A stretch of DNA of 64,000 bases from NCBI GenBank assembly GCA_034766995.1, contig CM068316.1, positions 14,338,000-14,401,999 of the forward strand, written 5' to 3'. Under the pieces are notes generated by a model. The model did not search any database and was not told where the DNA came from. It saw only the letters and a list, made by a program, of their open reading frames with translations. The position numbers were made by a program, and so were the translations under genes. Every line of letters starts with the position of its first letter. Position 1 is the first letter of the stretch. This DNA is from Acanthacorydalis orientalis (lineage: Eukaryota > Arthropoda > Insecta > Megaloptera > Corydalidae). Below are positions 12,660-24,238 of the stretch, in pieces.

Positions 12660-13323
12660 AAAAAATATTTTTTCCAAAATATGAAAATTTGAAATTCTCA
12701 CAGCAAAAAGAAAAAAACTTTTCCACTAATTTAAAATAATTCCCAATTGTAATATTGTTTGAAAATTTTTAAATAATTATTATTTCTTCTTACTCCAATA
12801 TCTGTCGTAGATAATTCACAAATAAATTCAAATATTCATTATATCCTGCGATGAAACAATTCAATTACTGCAAAACCAATCAAAATAAACACATACAAAA
12901 ATATTTTATGTATGTATCCAGTTTACTAACAAAAAAATTCATCATGGAAAGAGTTATACGGAATGAAATCTATGAAATCCGCATATATTCAATTTGATTG
13001 AATGTGGCTGGATTTTGTCACATAACAAATCGCTTGCACATCGCTGCCAAATCTAACAGTAAACAACTAAGGATTTCCGGAAGTGAATAAAGAATTGGGC
13101 AATGTTGACTCAGACGACAAGCTGAACAATATATTGTACGCGTATTTTGAATCAAACTTTCGATTTTTTGACATCGTCTTAAAATGAAAATTGTGTGTAG
13201 ATGTATAAACAAATTCTTACAGAATGTTCTTTTATATTGATAGAAAGAGAGAATATCTCAAGTAAATATTAAAGTTGATATGTTCTTTTATGTTTTATTA
13301 AAAATGTAGATATATAAATTATT

Positions 13324-13374
<51 letters not shown>
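13324..13374. repeat. (TA)n microsatellite
   Basis: Pure TA units after ATACATA. Confidence 0.95.
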
Positions 13375-13379
<5 letters not shown>

Positions 13380-14221
13380 GCATTTCAATCAATTAATTAC
13401 AATAATTAAATTGAAAATATATGAATTTTATACAATTAATTCTATAATGATTATTTCCAGAATATAGTGTTTATAAGTTATTATTATTATTAAGTTAGTT
13501 AATTATAAAAATATTTTATTGTTATTAATTAAACCTAAAGTATACAAAAAGTTCAATTATTTTTAAGATTTTTTTGTGAAAATAAAAAAGCTTTTATTGT
13601 GAATTTTAAAACGAAATTATTGTGTTTTAAAATGTTTTATTTGTAAATAAAAATCAAAGAGACATTATAAGAATTCTTTTTTATGTTCTTAAGAATTTTT
13701 ATTTAATTTTTCATTATTTTATGATGTATAAATAATTATAGATTTGTACCTTAGAGGTTTGAGGATGACAGAGCATCGTCATTGAAATAAATATAAGCAA
13801 GAAGCCATAATGTGTAAAAAACAATTACTTATCAACCATACATTTTTGATCAGATTTTTTTTGTAATTTGTGTAATGGATAGAAAAATCATTTGTGGATG
13901 TGTAATTAATTCAAGAGTATTATATTTGAAAAATTTTTAAAATTAGCATGAATGATTAAATTGACATTTTTGGAAAAAAACGATTGACTTGATAACATAC
14001 GAAAAATATTACTAGAAAATGGCATGCGTCAAAACATATTTTGAGAAAAAATAGGAAATAAATTAAAGGAAAATTGTAATAAAGTATAATTATTAATATT
14101 ATATATTTGTCGTCATTCAGGTACAATTTTTCTATTAAGATCAATAATAATTTTAACGGTTCAGTTCTTTTTGTGTTTTTATCACTAGATTTGCGTTTAG
14201 ACGATTGAACATGGTATACGT

Positions 14222-14345
14222 TTAGGTTTGAATAAGGGGTGATTCGCAACCTAGATATTCAATGGAGAGGGGGGTGTTTTTATTTCATATTCGTGTTCAG
14301 GCGCTTATGATCTTAATTGTCGACGCGCTTCTAAACCTCAATTAT
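14222..14345 (-). mobile_element. Retroposon-like family fragment (5' part)
   Basis: Read on the minus strand this begins TTGAGGTTTAGAAGCGCG and continues through ATCATAAGCGCCTGAACAC to CGAATCACCCCTTATTC. The same blocks in the same order start the 429-bp insertion at 38310 and the copy near 54980. Only the first ~120 bases are present. The class is unknown. Confidence 0.6.
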
Positions 14346-14632
14346 TTATCAATATATCCTTTAAGGTGTATAATTATATATATTTTTAGGAAAAAATATA
14401 AAAAAGTAATATTTCTTAACCAATAAAGTTTGTTTAATCTGTGAATCGACCAGAATTATTTATATATTTATATTGTATATTTTTTATCAGTAACTAAAAT
14501 CAGTGCAGCTTTTAACAATCAAAATCTATTTTACCGATATACGATTATGACTTAATTGTATTTTTTGTATTCAAACATGTTAATTAAAATTTCATATATA
14601 TATATATATACACATATATATATATTTATATT

Positions 14633-15604
14633 AAGAGGTTGTATTGAAATCCGGTTGTTTTTTTTCGTGTTTTTGAGCATTTATGTCAATAAGAAAATGT
14701 GTGAATACATTAATCAAAGTATTTGTCCTCAGAAGCTATGACTTTTCACCACTTTTCTGGCAGAAATTGAATTCCAAGACGAAAGAATGGTCTGTCTTTT
14801 GAGCCAATCCATTCAGCAACCCAATTTTCGACTTCTCCATAGTTATGGAAATGTGTATCTTCCAAAGCGTGTTGCATCGATTGGAACATATGGTAATCGA
14901 TTGTAGTCAGGTCCAGAGAAAACGTTGTTACAGGAAAACTTTTCATTCGAGCTCCATCAGTGTTTATTTCACAGATATAGAAACATGGGGCCGAGTATTT
15001 TCATGAAGAAGAATCACTTTTCGGCGATTTGATGTAATTGATAGTCGTTTTTGCATCAAATTATCATTCAAACGCTCTAATTGTCGTCGATAACATTCGG
15101 CGGTGATTGTTTCCTTCGGTTTCAACAGCTCATAATACACGACACACTCCATATCCCACCAAATAGAGATCATTGGTTTCTGACCGTGTATGTTTCGCTT
15201 TGGTGTCGTCGTCCATGGTTGCCCATGATGAACCCATGATTTCCTGCGTTTCAGGTTATCGAAATAGATCCATTTTTTATCGCCGGTCACGATACGCTAC
15301 AAGAAACTCTTCTTTTTATGCCTAGCAAGCAAGGAAATCGAAATGTTTAAACGATTAGCAATGGAATTTTTGATCAATTTTTGTGGCAGCCATCTCTATT
15401 CTTTCTGGATCTTTCTCATTGCTTGTAAATGTCGTAAAATGATTGATTTATCTACTTCAAGATGTTGAGCCAATTCTTTGAGTGTTTGAGCATTTTTTTC
15501 CAATAGAGCTTATAGTTGTTCATCTTCGAACTTTTTCAATTGGTCTGGCCGTTTGTCGTGAACGTCACAATCACCACTTTTGTATCGTCGAAATCAATCT
15601 CTCA

Positions 15605-15608
<4 letters not shown>
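14633..15608 (-). mobile_element. Mariner with decayed transposase, N-terminus lost
   Basis: Cut-and-paste mariner. The minus-strand transposase ends at a TAG at 14736-14738. Visible blocks include RIVTGDKKWIYFDN (first catalytic Asp kept), KSWVHHGQPWTTTPKRN, KPMISIWWDMECVVYYEL, a VILLHENTRPHVS block where the second catalytic Asp is Glu, and TTIDYHMFQSMQHALED carrying the third Asp. N-terminal sequence is weak beyond about 15500 and stops at a TA microsatellite. The terminal repeat at the low-coordinate end, GAGGTTGTATTGAAATCC, matches the ends of the deleted relative at 26170-26875. Stops and frameshifts near 14950, 15300 and 15500 make it inactive. Confidence 0.87.

Positions 15609-15659
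<51 letters not shown>
15604..15659. repeat. (TA)n microsatellite
   Basis: TA array with TGTG lead-in, at the truncated N-terminal side of the mariner copy. Confidence 0.95.
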
Positions 15660-15660
<1 letters not shown>

Positions 15661-15894
15661 GTTTATTTAAAAAAAGCATTTTATTTAAAATTTTTATTTG
15701 TTGTTTAATTAGCTTGAACTATCTGATGTTTAAATAGTTTAAATAAAATTTAATTATTGCTCATATAAAGCACACCAGCTTCTGTAGCACTTGTTTGTCA
15801 CGGCCCTGAAAATTTACTCCAAACGCGGTTAAGGAAGTCTCACTTCAAAAAAACTTCTAAGACTAAACATTAACAAATAAACATAAATTACATA

Positions 15895-15931
15895 CACATA
15901 TACACACACATTTATATATATATATATATAT

Positions 15932-15986
<55 letters not shown>
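15895..15986. repeat. Compound (CA)n/(TA)n microsatellite
   Basis: Alternating CA and TA tracts, ending in about 20 TA units. Confidence 0.95.
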
Positions 15987-15990
<4 letters not shown>

Positions 15991-16305
15991 AATTACTTCA
16001 TAATGCCATTTTGATTAAAGCTTATTAAGTAATTCAAACAAATTAATCATTTGTTATTAAAAGCTAGCTAGCATTGTTATCTAGAAAAAATATTTATTTT
16101 TATTGAAGCGAAAAAATGTATACAAACTAAACGTTGTTGTATAATAAAATAATCGTTTTGCATATTAAAAAATACGATGTGGATAAAAATTTCATATCTA
16201 CATTTATTACTCTGTTTTTAATTTCACATTAACGCAAATTAAATTCACTACATGTATTTAATCATCTAATTATTTGTTTTCATTTATTCAGACTGAAATA
16301 CATAC

Positions 16306-16353
16306 ATACGCACACACACACACACATACACATATATATATATATATATATAT
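16306..16353. repeat. Compound (CA)n(TA)n microsatellite
   Basis: CA-rich run followed by about 15 TA units. Confidence 0.95.
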
Positions 16354-17379
16354 AAATTTAATTACAGTTCGCTAAGCACAATTTCTTTGAGTACGTGAAT
16401 TTGAACGTAAACATGGGATTAATGATGGAAAAAAGTACACGGAACGAAACGAAAACTCTCATTAATAAATACGAGTGAAAAATCTAGTACATAGGTATTT
16501 CCACAGAGAGCAATACAAAAACGTAATATGGAATTAGCAGCAAATAAGTTCTCATGAAATAGCGTTAAAGATGTGTATTTGTCCATGTGGAAAACAGTTT
16601 GCTTTTAACGTTTGCTGGACCGAAATAAATAAATGGATGAAAAAGTTACGTGGATAATCTTTTACTGTAAGACATAAACCAACTTAACATGAAACAGATA
16701 CACAGAAAGATGAACATAGAAAGGACATGTTCGAGTTTGTCCCATTAATATCTTGGAGAGAGTAATTGCTGTGCAATGATAGTGTTTGTTATATAGAAAA
16801 TTTTCTTAAGAGAGCGATGAAGGTAAAAAAATATACAGATGTTTGAGGAAATAATTGGAATTGACGATGTATTATTACAAGGAAAAATAAATGCGTTATG
16901 GAAAAAATTACACTCAATATCAAAATTAATGCACATTTCTTTTAAATTAATTTATATATTACTAACGACTAATGTTCATAACTTAAAAAAATAAATTCAC
17001 TTATGATAATGAATCCAATGATACCGATTAGATACATTGATTTATACATTTATATTCATGGTTTTAAAAAAAAAGTTTGAATTTGTATTAGAATAGTATG
17101 TTTAAGAATTTTTTTTTCTAATTATATTTTTATAATTGGTCTTTTTGTTTGATTATTTTAGTTTATTCTTCGTATGTTGAAAGAATATTTTGAAACCTAA
17201 TCGATCTATTTATATTATTGATTCGTTTTGTGAGAGACAAACATACCATTAAAAGTAATCATTGAAAAATTCAATAAAAAAATATTAATCGTATACAGGA
17301 TGTGCATTATTTATAAATAAACGTGGCAAGTTCATTCCTTAATGATTATGATTCACAAATATGTTAATATCTTCAGTAT

Positions 17380-17990
17380 CATATATGAGGGCTGTCCATT
17401 TAATTCGCATAATGAGTCAAAATAAATTTAATCTTCATGTGATAGTTTTTCCTTTTCAAAATCTTCTCCTTTGCAATTTTTCTGTAATCTGTCGCAAGAT
17501 TTCTGAAGAGTTGTGTAAAGCGGTAGTTGTGATATTCCGAGACGATATGACACTGTACACTTCTATAGGAAATGTTCTACTATGTGCACTTCTATAGGAA
17601 ATGTTCATTCTTTCATTCCGTTGTCGAAATGTAATTCGTCTGTTTTCATCCAAGATTTTCTGACCTCATTCAATTTGATCAGGTCTTTTAGAAGATGTTG
17701 GCTGACTTGGTACTGGATCATCTATGACAGATTCTCGTCCTTCTTTAAATCATTTATACCAGTTTAATATCAGAGTTTTCTTCAGATACTCATCACTATA
17801 ATCTTTATTGATTTCTTTAAATATTTCTAAAGCAGATAAACTACGTCTAACATAGTAACAGACAACATAACACTGCTCTTGTTGTAAATAATTCATACTA
17901 CAACAATAAAACCTTGTGCACCTATGCCATAACTGTTGTCGCCGGCACTAGATACTGGATAATGAATAGGAATTACGTAGGTCACTTCAT
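17380..17990 (-). pseudogene. Mariner-like transposase, N-terminal half, decayed
   Basis: On the minus strand from about 17899 the translation runs NYLQQEQCYVVCYYVRRSLS, EIFKEINKDYSDEYLKKT, WFKEGRESVIDDPVPSQPTS, a stop, then MDENRRITFRQRNERMNIS. This is the HTH_48-type first DNA-binding motif and the start of the second motif found in a large group of insect mariner-like transposases. The catalytic domain is not recognisable. Sequence after 17580 may be a short piece of the C-terminal end joined by an internal deletion. A 12-base string, CACTTCTATAGG, is duplicated at 17559 and 17587 (start of each copy) around the likely junction. The low-coordinate end near 17385 reads TGAGGGCTGTCCATTT, a candidate terminal repeat, but I found no partner. 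Confidence 0.7.
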
Positions 17991-18085
17991 TATAGCCCAA
18001 TGAAGTGTTTCCAGTGGTTGGATCCCGAAGGTCATGCAGTATTCAAAAGAGAGCGCCCTTCTGTGAATTAACTGATCAGTCTTCG

Positions 18086-18087
<2 letters not shown>

Positions 18088-18135
<48 letters not shown>
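18088..18135. repeat. (TA)n microsatellite
   Basis: About 24 TA units directly before the ~100-bp tandem repeat. Confidence 0.95.
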
Positions 18136-18137
<2 letters not shown>

Positions 18138-18425
18138 CAGAATTAACGAAATAATAAAAGAATAAATAGTTTATTTTATAATAAATAAATACTTTTTTAT
18201 TATTAAATAATTTACAAAATAAAAAAAAATATAAGAATAATAAGAATTAACAAAGTAATAGAAGAATAAGTAGTTCATTTTATGAAAAATAAATCCTTTT
18301 TTATTATTAAATAATTCAGAAAATAAAAAAATAATACGAATTAACAAAATAATAAAAAAAAATAAATAGTTCATTTTATGATAAATAAATACTTTTTTAT
18401 TATCAAAGAATTCAAAAAATAAAGT
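18136..18425 (+). repeat. Tandem repeat, about 100 bp, three copies
   Basis: Units begin at GAATTAAC near 18140, 18244 and 18338 (spacings 104 and 94). Each carries AATAAATAGTTTATTTTAT-like, ATAAATAAATAC and TTTTTTATTATTAAATAATT-like blocks. A minus-strand frame across it is low-complexity only. Confidence 0.85.
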
Positions 18426-18448
18426 GCTATTTTATAAGAACAATATCG

Positions 18449-18479
<31 letters not shown>

Positions 18480-18945
18480 AGAATAATACAGCTCAATATT
18501 TTCATATTCTGGAAATAATTTAATATCGTTTTTAAATTATGTAATTATAAAATTAATTTCATATCTAAATATGAATCTTAATAAAGAGACAATAGAATTA
18601 TAAATAGCATTATTGTCTATTAACTCCACCTATTTAATAGTGTCATTTTATTTTATTTATTTTATACATTGCCGTTTAATTATTTCGAATAAAATGCTAA
18701 TTTATAGATTCATAAATACTGCTTTAAAATCAATTTGAGTTATCATCAAAATATTATAAAAATTAATATAAAATCAGTAATACAACTATTCTAAAGAAAA
18801 GTGTAAATCAATGTTGTGCTAGCAACCTTTGTTCGAAACATATCATTCAACGCATTGAATTTCAAATGGGGGTAGACATAAACTGATATCATAAATAATA
18901 ATGTACAATTCTGATAAGGTAAACGAAACTGAATAAGAATTTTTG

Positions 18946-19006
<61 letters not shown>

Positions 19007-19139
19007 TATGTATGCATATCTATGCGTGAGTATTTATGTTTCGGTAGCAACAATACGGTGTATTAAATTGCTGTCAGAAAGCCATACTTATATACACACA
19101 CACATATGCATACACAAAGCCCTATACATAGAATTCATC
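18426..19139. other. AT-rich spacer with TA arrays
   Basis: It includes TA tracts at 18453-18478 and 18953-19003 and no recognisable gene. Confidence 0.5.
18953..19003. repeat. (TA)n microsatellite
   Basis: About 25 TA units. Confidence 0.95.
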
Positions 19140-19570
19140 AACAAAACGTTCATCTAAACTTACATTGGCACAATTGTACAATCGGATATGACGATTGTCT
19201 GAAATTGCTCGACTAATATATTAACGAACGTCTCATACTGTGCCGGAGGGTGAATCTCGGATATCTTCAGGTTGACATAATCCCAAAACAATTAACGCAT
19301 GCAAACTGTTGTCGATTGGAAGCATCCGAGAGATTCGATACGGTTTCGAAAATTGTATTCGCGCCGTGGAAACGAACATAAATGCTTAATGAATCTCATC
19401 CGTGACTAATTATCATTTGAAATGATGCACGTTTATGTGGCCCCTGACGGTGTTTTCGGGCCACTGTAATGGTTGTTGTTAATACGCCAGCTGAGCGTTA
19501 AGCTAACTGGTTATTAACAGACTTGCACGCTGCTAAATGTTCATGGTTTTATACGTATATGTTCACACCA
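19140..19570. promoter_or_regulatory. Complex unique island, candidate cis-regulatory DNA
   Basis: About 430 bp of balanced base composition sits between AT-rich spacers. It has no long reading frame and no transposon signature. It contains a TAATTATCATTTGAAATGAT stretch with a homeodomain-type TAATTA core and many CG dinucleotides. Such islands in insect genomes can be conserved non-coding elements, but only comparison with related species could show this. Confidence 0.25.
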
Positions 19571-20490
19571 CCTGTGGCTATGTTTTAAAACTTCATATAT
19601 TTTAGAACACATTTGATGATTTTCTCACGTTCGCATTACCGTAATGCAGAATTTAACACGTTTTCTATACATGTATACAGTATTTGTTCGAAGTTGAGTA
19701 GAAACTTTACAATAGAGTTCGGAATACTGCGTAGTATCACAAGAACACCTTTATATCCATGCAATGGATCTTTATATACAATTATTTTTAATGCTCGTTT
19801 TCTAAAAATAAATTTAATATAATAGTCTACTTATGGATATTATATGAATTATTACTTTCTCGAGAAATATAAAAAAAAATAAAGAAATATTTCTCTCACT
19901 TCCAATGTATAATATGTACATACATATACAATGTAATATTTTTTCTGTATTAAATCTATTTAAATATACTAATATTTATAAATTTATTTATAAAGAAATT
20001 AAAATATTATATAATATTATTTTTTTATTCAAACAAAGTGAAATAGACTATGAATAATTATTGCAAGTGGTTTGACAATTTAGAGATAAATATTAAAGTT
20101 TCAGTTAGAGATTTACGTTAGAGAAAAATAAAAATGATTTGTGTTAAAACAAGATTTTTTAATTTACTAAATTAAAAATAAACGCAACGATGTTGTGTTC
20201 CACGAAAAAATATATAAAGACAAGAGAGTCATAAACAGGACGAAATTTTATTTTGTTCATTCATAAATATTTTGATTGCTTTTATGAAATATGTTAGTTA
20301 ATTTAATTTTTTTAATAGAAAACTGACAGATGATTAATTATATTTTGAATGGTCGCTCTAATTTAGTTACGAGATAAATTTGTGAATGAATTTTAAATTA
20401 ATTTAAATAAATTATCCATTTGAACTGAAAAATACCTACATACATATACACACACATACACAACATACACACACACTTGCATACACAAAT

Positions 20491-20537
<47 letters not shown>

Positions 20538-20814
20538 CGAAAGTATCCACAAAAAATTTCGATGACATCGACTTATTTATTTATGACGTCCAGGTTTTTA
20601 AGGTACTCAAATATGTTTATCTCAAATATACAATAACACCTTGCAATTCTTTTTGCGATAATGATTAAATAGATATATTAATATATGTCTTTCTATATAT
20701 ACACTCAAAATTATCCACAAAACATTTAATAATAAAACACGTTGGAAAAAATAATCCATTTGCAAGAATTTTTATGTAGACATACTATATATATATATAT
20801 ACATTGTGTAAATA
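19571..20814. other. AT-rich spacer without recognisable gene
   Basis: It holds a compound microsatellite at 20445-20533 and a short TA run near 20787. Nothing else was recognised. Confidence 0.5.
20445..20533. repeat. Compound (CA)n(TA)n microsatellite
   Basis: ACACAC-rich lead followed by about 16 TA units. Confidence 0.95.
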
Positions 20815-21310
20815 GGTTCTAGTACAATTATCACCTGCACAAAACCTCCCTGGAGAGTAACCACCCGTCAATAACCCTCCGGATAATTACCTTCGTGTAA
20901 AAAAATGACAAACCTCCGTGTAAAACCCCCCGGACATTAACCCTCCATGTACCCTCCCGCGCATTAAACCCCCTCCCAGTATAAGAATAAAAAAAATTTC
21001 TTTGACACTCCAAACAATGTATATGTTGTCGGTAAAAACCGACCGACCAGGTAAAGTCCGACTTTGCCTGGGCGCCGTCAATCAAAGTCTGACTTGACTA
21101 GTTAATATATATGCTGATTTATAAAATTAAAGTTAGATCACCTTCACCCGCACCTTCACCCTCACTGTTTTTTTAACCAGGCCAAGCACAGTTATACAGC
21201 CCTGAGTATAGGTTCTAGTTCGGACTTTGACTGACAGCGGCTGGGCAAAGTGATGATGATGATTTTTGGGGTTTTAGGGGCTGGGCAAAGTCGGAGTTTG
21301 CCTACGAAAG
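20815..21310. repeat. C-rich dispersed repeat of unknown class
   Basis: A sharply GC-richer block. Its left half has strong strand asymmetry, with many CCTCC, CCCTCC and CCCCCC runs in loosely repeated units such as TAACCCTCCGGA and ATTAACCCTCC. The right half has TCCGACTTTGCCTGGGCGCC, GGCTGGGCAAAGT (twice) and AAAGTCGGAGTTTGCC, which are partly inverted with respect to each other. GGTTCTAGT occurs at 20815 and again at 21210. No protein is encoded; minus-strand frames of 84 and 64 codons here are by-products of the composition. Confidence 0.55.
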
Positions 21311-22225
21311 ATAAAAAAATCTACTATAATATTTGTATATTTTAAAATCACATTATTAACATAGTAATTCCAGTTTTTAAAATTAATTACTATACCAGAA
21401 AATCAAAGGTATGGAAAAAACCTGCTTTTATTCAAAAGGGTCAGTGTCAAGTATTAATGCGTAATTAATAATATTAAACTACATTTCGTGTAAAATATTT
21501 TAATATTTTAAATGAATTAATTTTCTCTGTCTATCCTAAAATGTGTATATTAGGTTTTAGTATAATTTTAAATAATAATATACAACAATATTTTCTGTTA
21601 AAGATTTCAATATTTTAAAAGTAATTAATTTTTCTCCATCTCTATTTCAAAAATTGTGTTTTAGGTGTTAGTATAATTTTGATTTGTATTCATATTTCGT
21701 TGTTTATTTGTTGTAAATTTTTTGTTAAAATTTTTATTTTGACAAATTTACTTAAAAAATTTATTTTATCAAATAAATTTTTGTATCCATTGTTTGTAAA
21801 ATGTAAGTCGTAATTTTTTTATTGGAATAATTTATGAAAATTAACAACAAAATACAATGTTAAAATATGTAACATTTTTTTACTCTAAATCTTCAGAGAA
21901 TACAATATTTTGAATAAATTTCCTACCATTTCTTATTCAAAAAATTAAACATTATATGAAGATGTCAAAACTTTACTACTAAGGCATGATATTATTTTAT
22001 AAGTGATATAAAAAAAAATATTTCTGTATAATTTCTATCAATGTATTCGAAAATTTTTAAGTATTCTTATATTTTTCTGTTTATTATAAAATAACTATGA
22101 AGAAAGTTTTTTTTACACTTTAAAATCAGTTTTGTTTTCAATTTTTCTAATTTTTACCCTCTAATAAAAATAAATATTGTAATGATTATTTACTTTATTG
22201 CACTATTTGACTAAGGCTTATAGTA
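21311..22225. other. AT-rich spacer without recognisable gene
   Basis: Very AT-rich, with no recognised gene, RNA or element. Confidence 0.5.
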
Positions 22226-22295
22226 TTAGTTTGATGGAAAATTAATTGCGGCTTATGATCTTCAGATTTAAATATATATGTATATATATTTAAAG

Positions 22296-22329
<34 letters not shown>

Positions 22330-22781
22330 CTTTTTCGATTTTTCTGTTTTAAGTGGTCCAGAACGGTTGGATTGCTAACTTCTGTGCAAGCTCTCGAATT
22401 AATTATATCGAATTTATTAATTATTTATTATTATTAATAATTATTATTAATTATTATTAATTTTATTAATTATTATTAATTTTATTAATTAATTAATTCG
22501 ATTATTATTATTTATTATGTCGTTTAGTTTATAAGCAGTTTCTGTTGCTTTATCACTCGTTTTGAACTCCTACAAAAAAATGGTTCTCGTTCTTATGAAT
22601 TTTTAATTCAATAATCCAATTTAAAACAAAGTTAATGATGAAACTTAAGTCGATCTTACCAAAATACAAACTGAAAAATGCACTTTAAAATAATGTTAGT
22701 ATAATAACGATGAAATGATACTTTTCATTGAAAAAAATAAGCTAGATTTCAAAAAAACCTGTTATTTTCCTACCAATCTAA
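22226..22781 (-). mobile_element. Internally deleted mariner (family A, copy 1)
   Basis: A 556-bp non-autonomous mariner bounded by TA at 22224-22225 and 22782-22783. The ends are TTAGTTTGATGGAAAATTAA on the left and, read inward from the right, TTAGATTGGTAGGAAAATAA. On the minus strand it keeps the start of a transposase (KKW-less N-terminus, with AIRTIF-like and TETAYKLND-like remnants near 22500-22590) and the LDHLKQ-type segment near 22350, but lacks the whole catalytic domain. Unlike the other copies it has picked up TA and ATTATT microsatellite expansions inside (22270-22325 and 22400-22510). Confidence 0.8.
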
Positions 22782-24238
22782 TAATGTCAAATTGGATTGA
22801 ATATATCAAAAATGAAAAATATAAAATATTAATAATAATAATATTGTAAATTATATGTCTGTATATGAATATTTTTGGAAATCACAAACAATGCAATTAA
22901 ATCTATATAATTTTATAATTTTTGTTTAGTTTTGATATTATGTAAATTGAGACGGTTAAATAAAGAATAATTTTTTATTATGATTTCGTGCATGGTAAAA
23001 TCAACAAACATTCTCTTAATGTGAAAAGTTTCCGTTTCACATCACGCGCATTCAGAACACATATTGTACCATAATTGCAACAAGCTGTTACACACCTATG
23101 TATTTTCAAGATAATAGCTTTTTGCACGTACCACCGGAACATTTTACGCAAATACGTTACCGTACCCCACGTCATATAAGACTATATCCATAAAGCAACA
23201 AAAAAAAAAAACATACCTTATTTCTACCGTTACAATCTCGTTATTAAAAACATGAGCGTTGTAGTTCGTTAATGACGTGACTGTAACAATAGAACAGGGT
23301 AGCGAACTTTATTAAAAAAAGGAACTACGTCGTGTACACATGACAGAAGCGGAACAATAACTTCCTTTCCAAACAGACGACGTCGACCAGTACCATCTTG
23401 CGTCGCGTCCATTGACAGTCATTATTCACCGAAACACAGCAACACAACAAAACACAAAGGCACTAAAATAATCTACGAGTAACATGCGCGTACGATACTG
23501 GAATAACAAAAAGCACCTTTTTCGCGACGGGGGTTCCCCGTTTCGCACGAATCGCGAACGAATTGAAGCACCTGACTATGACGAAGCTCGAAATAGCACA
23601 ACATTAATAAACGTCACATTGTTTCTTTTTTCTCTTCTTATTCAACGCGAGAGTGATTTAAGACTAGGATTTTCGACGCGAGATATTTAAATTGTTTCCA
23701 GTTTCGTGCAAGTTTTCATTTAGGACGCGTTGATTAATTTTTAATCTGTATGAATGCATGAATAATGTAATTACATTACCGCAACTTGCACACGTCATCT
23801 GTGCAGAAAGAAGATTATTAAGTACTTCGTGAGATGATAATTCATATGGATTTTTTTTTCAGTTTTAGTAAATTAAAATTTTCATTGTAGAGTCTCTTCC
23901 TATTTGACGTACATTGTTTAATTTTACGAAACTTTCACATCTTTAACTTCATTGTATACTTGTATTTGACTTTCAGGAAAACTCAAATAGAAAATTTTGA
24001 AAATATAGTAGTATTTGTACTTGAATTTAATTATCTATAAATAATATTTTATGTACAAGGGTATATGTAAAAATTTCCCTGCCACACATACAGACGGCAC
24101 CACACTATGCTCAGTATTTTGATGTTGTTTCATGATTTCGTTCTTCATATACTTATGTTCGAAGATTCAAGACAATAAGTTATTTAGTATTGGTTTGACA
24201 GCCCGCCGAAATGAATGCCTCAAGCACCGTATTTAAAA
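22782..24238. other. Spacer containing a GC-richer unique island
   Basis: From about 22978 to 23780 the sequence is richer in GC and CG dinucleotides than the surroundings and has no transposon signature. The best frame is 68 codons at 23484-23690 (plus), starting MRVRYWNNKKHLFRDGGSPF, with no family I recognise. TGACGTGA at 23275 and ACGACGTCGACC near 23380 are CRE-like strings. A promoter or first exon is possible but unproven. Confidence 0.3.

Larger units (their letters stand above)
12346..14221. other. AT-rich spacer without recognisable gene
   Basis: It includes TA arrays at 12613-12657 and 13324-13374. A 64-codon minus-strand frame at 13018-13212 has a slightly more balanced composition with several Cys residues, but I see no family match and no splice context that would make it an exon. 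Confidence 0.5.
15660..17370. other. Spacer with compound microsatellites, no recognisable gene
   Basis: It contains CA/TA repeats at 15895-15986 and 16306-16353. The stretch 16360-16760 is a little more complex than the background but has no recognisable coding or element signal. Confidence 0.5.

Noticed and set aside
20831..21085. Two overlapping minus-strand frames of 84 and 64 codons
   Set aside because: They lie in a C-rich repeat whose strand asymmetry suppresses stops. No protein family resemblance.
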